This document shows positions 22,029 through 33,900 of a stretch of DNA of 64,000 nt, in pieces. Made by a program: the position numbers and the translations under genes. The notes beneath the pieces were generated by a model. The model ran no database searches. It was not told the origin of the DNA and saw only the letters and a program-made list of their open reading frames with translations. The stretch's first letter is position 1. The number at the start of each line of letters is the position of its first letter. This DNA comes from Pelobates cultripes (lineage: Eukaryota > Chordata > Amphibia > Anura > Pelobatidae), in the NCBI GenBank assembly GCA_933207985.1, contig OW240918.1:113248999-113312998 (forward strand), read 5' to 3'.

Positions 22029-22242
22029 CTGTTACTCTATCTCCCAGCACAACATGGTCATGTATAAGGTCGTTCCGGGGAAATGGTGTAAAAGTAGAGC
22101 AATCAGCAAAGCATTCCATGGTCTCCATGGTGACTGAGAGCGTTCTACACATAACCTTCAATGTTCCATTCCGCACTCCCAATCTCTGCAATAATCTGCA
22201 CCACGCTGACGCTCTCAGTATTGTTCCTAACGGTCCCCCCAC
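22029..22242 (-). CDS. possible coding exon of an unidentified divergent gene (weak)
   Basis: On the minus strand an ATG at 22242 opens 71 codons, ending at a donor ACAG|GTGTAT. It sits head to head with CEP20, 115 bases between the two start codons, so it could share a bidirectional CpG promoter. The predicted peptide starts MGGPLGTILRASAWCRLL, Arg/Leu-rich like a mitochondrial targeting sequence. I do not recognise the protein and see no second exon. Human has no gene at this position between CEP20 and ABCC1. It may be an open frame by chance in CpG-rich 5' sequence. Confidence 0.25.
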
Positions 22243-22357
22243 TAACAGCCGCCTCTAAACGGACACCCTGAGCCACAGTTTTCGTGTGCAATCTATTGCG
22301 CACGCGCAAAGCGCTTGGTGACCTTTAACTTCACAGCCGTTTGTGCCCCAAACAATC
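22243..22357 (+). promoter_or_regulatory. CEP20 promoter / 5' UTR, CpG-rich
   Basis: GC- and CpG-rich against an AT-rich background, with GCGCACGCGCAAAGCGC (about 22298) and no TATA box, as expected for a housekeeping centrosomal gene. It ends at the CEP20 start codon in the context ACAATCATGG. Confidence 0.55.
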
Positions 22358-22385
22358 ATGGCGTCGGTGGATGAGCTGAAAGCTG
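22358..22385 (+). CDS. cep20: CEP20 exon 1 (coding part)
   Basis: Nine codons (MASVDELKA) plus one base, then donor GTGAGT. The start is chosen by match to the vertebrate CEP20 N-terminus and by its ACAATCATGG context. Confidence 0.93.
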
Positions 22386-24916
22386 GTGAGTTATCAGTAT
22401 ATGCAGAGAGTTTATGGTTTATTAAAGTTTGTTTATACCAGCGCTGTAAGCCAGTTCTGTAATGTTAATGCATGCTAGTTAAATAACTCTGGTCTGCTAA
22501 TATGCATTGCAAGGCTTTGGTCTCCTGTGCTGTGGCATTGAAAGGGTTCCCTTTGCTTATTGGAGTGTTTTGGAGGTAAGTCACTATATGATTGGTGTGC
22601 TCATTAAATCTTCTGCATGATTGATGCATTGATCTGGTGAGTGAGAGAGCTGTCAGGTCCACTTGATGCTTTTAGCAGTGTTTTGATGTTTTGTCAGGTA
22701 AGCATAGTCTGAATGGAATTGCCCAGTTAACTGAATCTAACACGTTTTTGAGATTTTTTTTTTTTTGGCATAGTTTTAATGCATTATCTAGATCTAGAAT
22801 ATCTGCTCCTGCTGTTCATGTCCTTTAAAAGGAATACTCCAAGCACCATAACTGCTACAGTGTGCTGAAGTGGTTATGGTTTCAGAAGTGTTTGGCGCTG
22901 CCAAATGAAAGTAGTCTGTAATGGTTTGACTTCTTATCTGGTGTCTGCCTTGCACCTCCCTGCCTCCTCTCAGCTTTGAGCTAACCTTGGCAGTGCAGGA
23001 CTTAGCTTATTGGCTGAGCTATATCCGCTAATAAGCTAGCCCTGCTTGACAGGTCTTAGCTAGGGAGAGCTAACAGAAACTTCAAGCAGGGGTTTTGAGC
23101 TCTCTTACAGGTGCCTGGCTGTCTCCAGTTAAGAAAAGAAACCGCTATTAATTTGTTTGACTACTTATTTTGGGGGAACATCTGGCACCATAACCAACAA
23201 CACGCTATAATGGCTTTAGTGCTTCGAGCATTGAACATCTCCTCCACTTCCTACTGAGTCTGAAACTTGTGAAAAGAGAGCCATTTGCTGGCAGTATCAA
23301 TTACTCTCCCTGTAGCCTCAAACTTGTATAGATGTGGAGGGGCAGAGCAAAATAACATCGGATAGCAGACTTTAGGGTTAAACAGTTTGCTCTTAGTTTA
23401 ACACCCGGATGGTATGCCGGTGCAAAGATTCTCCTGACACCATAACAACTTAATTCCAATGAAGTTGTTATGGTGCCCAGAGTGTTCTATTAAAAGGACA
23501 CTATTGGCACCCAGACCACTTCAGCTCATTGAAGTGATCTGTGTGCAGATTCTCTGTCCCCTTAAAGGGACACTATAGTCACTGCTTAATGAAGCAGTTT
23601 TGTTTATGCAGCCATAGTTACACCTCCCCACATGTGATTCACACAGCCTTTCTAAACACTTCCTGTAAAGAGTCATCTAATGTTTACACTTCCTTTATTG
23701 CAACTTCTGTTTCTGTGTAGAATTTTGTATCTCCTGCTCTCCTAATAGCTTACCAAACTCTGCAGAAGCCTACTGTATGTAATTAAATTTCAGTTTACAG
23801 AGCAGGATCTGATTGAAACTGAAACTATTGTGTTTTCATGTCATTCACAGCCAAGGGAGGTGTGGGTGGGCTGCATCCACAGAAACAAAAGTGATTGATT
23901 TAATTCATAAATGGCAGAGAATTGAGCAGTGAAACTTCAAAGGCATGATCTATAGACAAGAACTGCTTCATTAAGCTAAAGTTGTTCTGGTGAGTGTAGT
24001 GTCCCTTTAACCCTACAATGTTAATTATTGCAGTTTCTGAGCAACTGCAAAAATTACCTTGCAGGACTAAAACTGCCTTTAGTGGCTGTCAAACAGCCAC
24101 TAGAGGCACTTCCTGCTTGCTAGGTGACTTTGTTTGCCTAACTGATGCTGGATGTCCAAACACTCTTCATGAGGACATTGCAGCAATGCTTTCCCAATGG
24201 GGAGGGCCTAATCCGCTTACGGAGCGCCGACCCTGCGCCGAGGGAGATTGGGTGAATACAGTAAGGGCAGGGGAGCGTGAGGGAAGTATAGTGTAAGAAA
24301 TGCACCTTTGTATTAATAGCACTATAGTATCCCTATTAGGCAGGCAAAATTGTAATAGGTGTAGACATTTTCATTTTTCTTGAATGCACTAATGTTTGTT
24401 TCTTCAGTTCTGAAGGATACATTAGAAAAAGGAGGAGTTATAGGTGAGCTAAAAGCAAATGTCCGAGCAGCAGTGTTTCAAGCGGTTGACGATCGGAGTG
24501 AACCCAAACCAACACTTTCTCATGAAAATCTTCTCATAAATGAACTGATCAGAGAATATTTGGAGTTCAACAAGTACAAATACAGTGCTTCAGTGTTAAA
24601 TGCAGGTATGTGTGCCTAATCAATAACCAAAATTAATAATTTGTGTATAAGACCAATTAAACAAAAAGGAAAACAAGGTATAATTGTGCTCAAAGCAATA
24701 TGTTGGTTTTTTTTTTCTTCTTTTTTTTTATTGTATAAAATATTATGCATTTCTTCCTTCCAGCGTCTATGACGCATTTGTGTTTTTCCCCAAAATGTCT
24801 GTTAAAGGAACACTCCAAGCACCATAACGACTACTTACAGTCTCCTCCCACTCCAACCCCCAATGTAACTAGCCCAAGTGTGTGTGTGTGTGTGTATATG
24901 TGTGTGTGTATGTATG

Positions 24917-24964
<48 letters not shown>

Positions 24965-27900
24965 GCTGCTCTCCCTTCTTTTACTCCTTTTGGAAACACT
25001 TCTCAGGGAGCTGAGCTCAAATAGGACCATCTTAAGCAAACTAAATGGGCGGTCAATTTACGTTCACTGGAAGCTATACATACAGCTATAGTGAGTGCTA
25101 GGCTTCTGAAAAGCCACTACCAGGAATTCCTTGAGCTTAGCTGAGTTAGAAAAATAGTTGTTCTGTTGAGTATAATCATTACCATCAGGCATTTTTTATG
25201 CAAACACTGCCTTTTCAGAGAAAAGGCAGCATTTACATTGCCCTTAGGGACACCTCCAAGTGGCCGCCACTCAGATGACGACTGAAGGTGTTCCTGGGGC
25301 AGTGCTGCACAGTAGGCAGCACTGCCGTTCAGCATCTCCACATTCTGCATGGGGATGCTGAATATTTCTCATAGAGCTACATTGATTCATTGCATATCTA
25401 TGAGGTGGTGCTGATTGGCTAAAACAGGGTTTGGTCCCATCCCGCCTCCTTGCCGATTTTAGCCAATCCAATGCTTTACCCATAGGAAAGCATTGGATTG
25501 GCTAGAAATAGTCAGTGCTGATGATGTCACCAAGGGGCGGTGCAAGCACTGGCAGACCTGTGCGGTGCTGGAAATAAGGTGAGTTCTAATTCCTTTTTAA
25601 GGGGGCTAAGGAGGGGCAGGCCACCTAAATGGTGGGTTTACCACTATAAGGTCAGGAATATACGTTTTGTGTTCCTGACCCTATACTGTTCCTTTATTGA
25701 AAGTATTTTGGTTGCTGGCTTACCTGGGCTCCATCTTACCTTAAGTTGTCAATCACTGGCACCCATTGCTGCGTCTTCCTGCTGTTCTATAATGGCCAAA
25801 AAAAGAGTCTGAAGACTGTATGGACAGGTGTCTAGTGACCAATTTAGGTGTTAAATCAAAAGGGACACTTAACTGCCAAAAATGTGTTTTGTGTTTTTTT
25901 TTTTGTTTTTTTGTTTTTTTATTACAGTTTAGTATATATCGCCCCGATACCTTTTTAATTGGGGTTATATATAAAATCAGCTTGCAAAGGTTGGAGATCT
26001 TGTCTGCAGTATTTGCAAGCCCTTCCCTTCTTGCCCATCCCAGACTTCCCCAATCACAGACTTCCCAATGCAGCTCAATGAGAAATCTTTGCAAACCAGG
26101 TGTTGGCATAGCAGGTGTCTATGTCTTGAGTTTAGCTCCACTGAGCTAAACAACCAGGAAGTAACATGACCTATTATCTGATTAACAAGGTTATTATTGT
26201 ATAAATGTTCCAATCTCTCTTAAATCTGCACATTTTGAAAAGTAGGGGCAAAAAGAGGACACACCCTTTACACATCAAGCGCTTTTGGTGTCTGGAGTTC
26301 CCCTTTAAGTTAAAATTGTTCCAAAGTACTTCAGTCCCCAAATCAACTTAATTAAGATAAAGTTGTATTCGGGGGTGCGTGTAGCTTTAGTATTAAAGGG
26401 ACACTCCAGGCACCATAACAATATGTTACTTTTACAGGCTGTGATGGTAGAAGAACCACTGTCATTGTCTCCTTGCACCCTTTGTTTGTAACTGCGGTGA
26501 TTTTAAAAAAATCTATGCAGCTGTTTGTCTACACCCCTTCTCTATTATTATTATTATTATTATTATTATTAGAAACCTTTCTAGAAACATACTCCTTTGA
26601 ATGATGCTTTCATGGTGAGCAGATGTCATATGTCATCTCCTCTGACAGTCCTTGAATCCTAAGCTTTCTCATAGCTTTCTGTGAACAACCACATCTAAAT
26701 GTCTTCATGAAAAAGATGAGACCTCAGTTGGCAGGGAAAAAAAGCCGCACTGCCTTCTTTTACCAGATGCTTGAGATCTATTCATATATTTACATGAAAT
26801 AAGTTACATCTGAGTTCTGGGAAGAGGTTCATTTTATATATTTGGCAAACCACTAAGATATAATGTGAGCACCTGGATTGTTTTCTTTAGTTCTTTGGAC
26901 TTCTCCCTGGAAAAGCTGGATTTGACTTGCCATCTGTAGACAAAAAGATATAGTAAACTCAGACATGCCTGTAATTGGATGTATTATGTGATCCTTAATA
27001 ATTTGAAGTTCCCCTTCATTAGAAAAAAAATATTTTTTGTCTTGTTTTACAGAAGCAGGTCTGTCAGAGATCCCACTGGATCGTTCATTTATTGCCCGGG
27101 AACTGAATATCATTGAAGATGGAAACTCCCAATCCGTGTAAGTACTTTAAGCATTCATTTTCATGTTTCACAATCTCCAGTACTTTCCCAAACATTAACA
27201 GAATCAGTTTAATAGTGTGAAGTGTGTTTTTTTTAAAAAAGATCCTTCCTATGAAATTTTATCCAGAAACATGCTGTATTCCCAAGTCAATTTAAGTTAC
27301 ATGTCGTCCTCTTCCATGGAGATTGCAGATCTGTACTTCCAGATGCCGAACGATCACAGTCACAAATCGGTACACCTCAATACACTGACACACATATATG
27401 TATAATATACCCTTCCCCCACCTCTATATCTGTGGCGTGGCTGAGCTCTCCATGGAAGCTGCTTCACTTTGCTGTGTGATTTTCCTCCAAGGCTTATATC
27501 TGAAGTTAAAAAAAAAAAAAATTAACTGCCGAATGACAAAACTTTACTAATGATGCTGCCAGGAGCACACAGTGCTGGCAAACACTGCACCCCAGCCAGC
27601 AACCTCAGCCACCGTAAACAAGGGCACAAACACAGCATTCATACCAGGCCATCAACAGTCTGGGATATAGTAAAGTATGCATGGACCTGGACTTACCAGG
27701 GGCTGCATTTAATTATTTGGAACTTCTGCTGTAGTCTAATATTTGGATCCAAATACAAAGAAATTAGTCATGCCCTCAAATGCCCATTGCTCCTGGGCGG
27801 CAGCAACGACCATAGTACACATCAGCCAAAATACATATAGTAAATCCCAAAGAAAAAGTTACCTGCACTCTTTCCACATCCCTATGTATTTTTAAATAAA

Positions 27901-30900
27901 TGGAGGTTTTTAGTTTCCTCCAATGGCCATGAGAGGGTATGCCCACCTGCCACGTCAAGGCAGACCTCTTAGGTGGGTCCTAACTGTAACCATTCGCTTT
28001 GCTTCCTTGAGGTTCTGGAAAAAATATCTCTGAGATAGAAAGGGGTATTTTTTATATATACACTCCTATATACTTATTAACCCTTAATTGGGAACACATG
28101 GGATGGGCAGCATCATTGTAACCTAGCTGTGTGATACAAAAAGTGAATACAAAGAAACAAGTCCTGTGCTCAAACTCCTATTATTACTGGGAGGCAGCAA
28201 CAACCATAGTACACATCAGCCAAAATACATATAGTTACAGCTCCGTTACAATGCTGCTGCCCATCCCATGTGTTCCCTATTACGGGTTAATAGACATGTA
28301 GGGATTGTGACGGAACGCTGGCACTCTGACCAAGTATCTCCGCCAATCGTTGCTCCTAGTGCTTGCCGAGGACTCCAAGCACTCCAACCGACACTATCAG
28401 CACCGTAGACCCCACTTCCAGGGATGCAGCTGCGCCGGGGTCTCGCCGTCCTTCACCCACCCTGGACACAAGGCCAGGATCCAGCTTCCAGTGGGCAGAC
28501 CTCTCTTCCTCCAGAGAGCGCAGCAGGAACAAGAACAGCTCTTACAATAGCTTACCCTGGGGAGTATAGTGTGATTATAGCAATCCCCAGAGTGTAGTTA
28601 TCCCATCCCCAAGCATGAGCCAAGGCTTCAAGAAAAGGTCAAGCAGGTCTGTTTAATGCACACAAAAGGACTTTCTTTTATACAGGATTTTCCACAAGGT
28701 TACCACCCACGTGGTCTTGTGGAACAGCCAATCAAACACATTACAATACAGTCAGACACTTCCAGCCAAGGCACACAAACTCTCCCCTCTGCCTGTGATA
28801 TAATTACTAAACACAATAGGCTAACTTAATTATCACAGGCAGAGAAATATACAGTTTTACACAATATTCATAACTTACAAACCATACATGCAATTCACAT
28901 AAGTCACATATTCTGAACCAGCATAAGCAGTATACAAACATAGGCCAAAATCATACAATTTGGTTCAGTGGTTCAAAAGTTAGGTGGAAGTCCTATTTGA
29001 CCGACTGCAAGCATGACTTTCCTGCTCAAAACAGTTCCACAGATTTAGGCTGTGCAGCCGGTCTATCTTCTCCTCTATCCTGGAGAAAATTGGCTTAAGT
29101 GGGTGTGGTAACTTAATTATCTCAAGGTACAGAAACTATCTCCATTTACAACAACAGTAAAAATACATAATTCCTTTTATACTGAACCAAACCCCCACAT
29201 TCAACCTATCCTTAGCTAGCTTGGATCTAAGTGCTCAATATGTCCGAACAGCGCTCAGATCCCACGAACAGAATAAAATCACCATGGGGTTAAAGTTTAG
29301 CAAGAGCTGATGATTGACTGAGGAGGGACAAAGCATCTAGTTCCATTTAAAGGGCCAGAACAGTCTTTTAAACACCAATAAGTCCAAATAGTGGTTTTTA
29401 ATTGGCAAAGTCTCCCCGGGACCATAGTCACATGGCAGGAGGCTGGCAATTTAGTTCTCTCCAGGCACAAGTGGCGAAGGGAACTTCGTCACAGGGTTGT
29501 ATATTAAAAAAAAAAAAAAAATACCCCTTTCTGTCTCATTAGAGATATTTTTTGCCAGAAGCTCAAGGAAGCAAGGTGAATGGTTAGAGTAGGACCCACC
29601 TCAGAGGTCTGCCTTCATGTGGCAGGTGGGCATACCCTCTTATGGCCATTGGAGGTAACTAAAAACCTCCATTTGTTTAAAAATACATAGGGATGTGGAA
29701 AGAGCGCAGGTAACTTTTTTTTTTTTTTCTTTTTTTTTTTTTATATTTAATATTTGGATCCAATAATTAGTTGTTGCATGTGGTCCATTCTGTGGAAAGA
29801 TACTTGACATTTAGCAATATTTCTATGGTTGGAGTTTGGCCTATCTTCATTCTTTAAGAAAAACTCAGTTGTTGTTGTTGTTGTTAATATTTTATTTGTG
29901 ACACTTTCAGATTTACATTTTTTTTTTTTTTTTTATGCATGAAATGTAATTCCTTGTCTGCATTGCCCTGTGAGCTGAGCATAGCTGTGCAAAATTCACT
30001 GCCATCTTCAATTCTGCTGTGTTCTCAGTCTACGGTACTCTCTGCTGCTCAGCATTACTGTGTCCGCTGCCAAAGATGCCCAGCTATACTCAGCTCATGG
30101 GGTAATAGGTGACATTATCGCTCTGTGAACGTGCAAGGTCCCTGGTTTGTGAGCGTGACCTTGGAAAAGATGAAGGCGGATTCTGACCCAAAAATCACTG
30201 AACGTGGCAGTGCAGGAGGGAAAAAGGAAAGGTTGTTGTCATAGGAAGGTTATTTTAAAAAAAGTAAGAAAAATGTGTGTGTACACAATTATGTGAATAA
30301 AACAAAATAGGAATCACAAACCACTACAAAACAAATTGTTTTTCTTTTAAACTTACACCAATTATCTCCAATGCATAATCTCATCTCTCAATTCTGAGAC
30401 AACCCATCCAAATCTTACTTTTGCCTTCTGTCGTCTTTGCGTTTCAGTTCTGCTTTCACACGTCCCAAATCCACTTGCCCAGTCTTCTCTTCGCTACCCT
30501 CCATCAGTCAGTCTGTGCATCATCCTCCCAGTGGCATCTATTCTGCATATTTAATTTACATTTTATTTCCATCCATCTAGCTATAACTAAAAACTGCTTT
30601 GACTGATGATACCACTTTAAGGAAACCACACCGTAGCATTTATTAGACATGGGTTTCCCAAATTCCCTTTGCCACATTATCAATTACTTCTACATGTCTT
30701 TAGTATCATACTATCTTCATTATCTGGTACCTCTTTTATATCAACCATGGCAGAGATTTAAACAACTGTATTGTTATATGCTGTGATAATTCTTTATTTT
30801 TAATTTTTATTTTTTTGCACAGGCCTATTCTTTATGGGATTTTAGCACATTTTTTACAAGGACAAGTCCAAAGAAAAAGGTTTGAAAACTCTAAGGAGCA

Positions 30901-33900
30901 ACATTTAAAAGGTAAAGTTACGATGTTTTGTTTCTCACAAAAGTCTTTTGTATTACAGTTTTTGGAAACCAGGTTTAAACTGGTTTATAACACAAACTGT
31001 ATTGTATTGAAGTCTTCATGTGAACTTATTTTTTATTTTATTTTTTTAAATATCTGCAGAACATGATTGGTAAGGTGGTGGTTATTTTTTTTTTTTTTTT
31101 ATGATTTAGTAGAATTCAATGAATGGTAAAAAAAAGCCTTTAGCCTTGATTTCTTGCCAATATGTGAGCAACATTTTACTGGCATATAAAATAGTTTGTC
31201 TGTTTTTGCTGCCAATATTAAAGAGAAATAAAAACAAGGGATACATTTAAAGTGGTTCCTATCCATGTAGTGTGCACCAAATTCCAATAGGTTTGTTTTT
31301 ATTACAAAAGATATAAAGGTGCATAGGCGCTACCAGTATAGAAATACAAACAGACTGGTGTAATAAAAGTGTATCCCACACACTTAAGAATAAACAATAA
31401 AACAGGAATAAATACTACACCAGTTTAATTATCCAGGTATCAGAATGATGATGTTAGAAGTTGAACATTAGGATATGTTGTGATACAAATCAGTAACCAC
31501 AACCAACACTCCCTCCTGCTTCGACAAGAGATTAAGGAGTTTGCAACCACCCAGTCTTAAAATCTACACATGTAATTGCAGTTATTTAGTTAGCACAATA
31601 TATAGATTAAGATGTATTGGGCATTACAGTTCATTGTAATCATTTTAGTGGCACTTAAACCGGCACTGTTTAGGGACTTTGTCGAATTTAGAAAGATCCC
31701 CAAAGGTGACCTTGCTGCTGGGTTGTTCGGTGCCGTAAAGGTCAGATTTACATACCTGAACCTGTCCCTTGCGGGTGCCGCCCTCTTCCTCCGTCTGCTC
31801 CTCTTCAGCTCCTGGCCGTCCCTGCTGTACTCTTGTGCAAGCGCCAGAGTAAAGCATTGAAGTCTGTGGAGGGAACCACGGGATCCTCCATAGACTGAGC
31901 CAATTCCCTGCAGCCATCACGGTTGGCATCTGTTGGGATTGATTCTTTAGCTCTGCACAGAGTCTAAGAAAGTCAGGAGGAGGAAATTCATAGAGACAAA
32001 GAAGTCTCTACTTGGTCTCTATATATCTCTTGACTGGGTTGGAGTTTCAGTGAAATGTCATCACAGTTAATGAGTATTTCATGAAAAAAGCTATCTTTAT
32101 GAATAACTAATTTTTCAGGGGGGGTGGCAGTTCCCCTTTAAAGGAACACTATAGTGTCAGGAATACAAACATGTATTCTTAACAGTATATAGTTCTAAAG
32201 TAACTGCTTAGCTCTGTAGCCCCTCTCAGATTGCATTGAAACGTATTAAACTTACTGTGGCGGAACCTACCTCCAATTTCATATACTCTGCCCCTGTTTG
32301 TATATTTTCCCTTTTTCCATACGGGAGTTATTATATACGAACGCCATCTATTCGTCTCCCGAATGAGGACCACCCCTGTACCCTATTAGAAAATTCACAC
32401 CAGCAACTTAAGTGTGAAACCACAAGGGAAGTCATTAATGAGTGCTGCCATCTTGTCTTCCAGACGTGGGCAGCGGCACTTGGTCGTCGAGTGCCCGGAA
32501 CTCTTTTCGGCTAGGCACTTGCACAAATCCCGGTAAAGATTAGACCACTGCCCGTTCTATTTCCTGACCACTTATAAGAATGACGTTCGTGAGATATGAA
32601 CTTCCGAACATGCATGGTGTTTGCACAGAAACCCCCGAACAGAGACTGGCCAAGGCACCTACTTCCCTGGAAAAGTTTTGGGCTAGTGTCAAAACCTTAC
32701 CCCGGTGGCATTCCAGTTTCACCAAACTGATTGGAGTGATATGTGAATATGTTATACACTCAGATCAGGGATATCTGGGGATATGATTTTTGTGGGGTTC
32801 CACTTTATGGTGGGGGCACCTTTGGGAAACTGTATATTTTGTATGGATTTTCTGTACCTGAGAGATAATTGAATTATGTTTTTTTTCTTCTCACGCAGTT
32901 ATCTCTCAGGCACGGAGGATCTTGGGATTAAAACACCTGTTTTTTATTGTATTGGAGACCCCATGTAGGGGTTTGTGCATAAAAGCCGTGTGTGGTTGGA
33001 ATAAAATCAGTTGACTCCCAGAACTATGTTTCGTCTGGGTACTGGGGGAATGGATGTCTGTGTATTTTAATGGTTCCAGAGTGGCTTAAGGAAGGAATTA
33101 GCGGAGGTCATCAGTCAGGTTACCCGTGGTCCGCTACACTTACCTTTTCTCCCATGCCGTGCTGGTCTGGTTGCGGCTGTTCCCTCTTCCATGGCTGAGA
33201 TCATTATCAATCTTGATGATCTCCGCCAACCCAATGCTTTCCTTTAGGTAAGCAGTGGGAGACTGTTGTGAGTTAAACTGTAGTGGTTCTGGTGACTTTA
33301 GTGTCCCTTTAAATTATACTACTATTAGGAACAAGTGTTGTGGGTTTTTGTTTTTAGAAAGTTATTCAGATCTTAATGTTTTTTTTTTTTTAAATATAAA
33401 TTGTTTTGTATGAAAATGGGCAAATAAACACAAATGGCCTAAAAAATGAAGAAACAATAGAAAAATTGTTCCAGTTAAGACTGCCAGTGACCTTAAGAAG
33501 CCACGGACGGTTGCTGGACACCCCGCTAATTGCAAATCTATTCATACTATTTAAATTAGAAACAAGGTTTTGTTGGTTGAATGTAGTTTTTAAATATCTG
33601 TCACTAGGAGGAGCTGTCTTTCTGTAGATCTGTGTTTCAGTCCATATACTTTCTTAACATTTAGTTTTCTGAAAATTTTATATATTTTATTTTTTTACAA
33701 CCTTAGGTTTTAATGATATAAGATCATAGTGTGTATGTAATATATTCCAGAATTTAGGTATGTCTGATAAGAGTTTACACATAACTTTTTTTATTTTTTT
33801 AATAGTTTCTGGGCATGTTACAGGCTTCTATCACTTGATATGCCTGGTTTAACAGTGATTAAATTAGACAGTTAGATCTACTTTATTCACCTGTCTCTTC

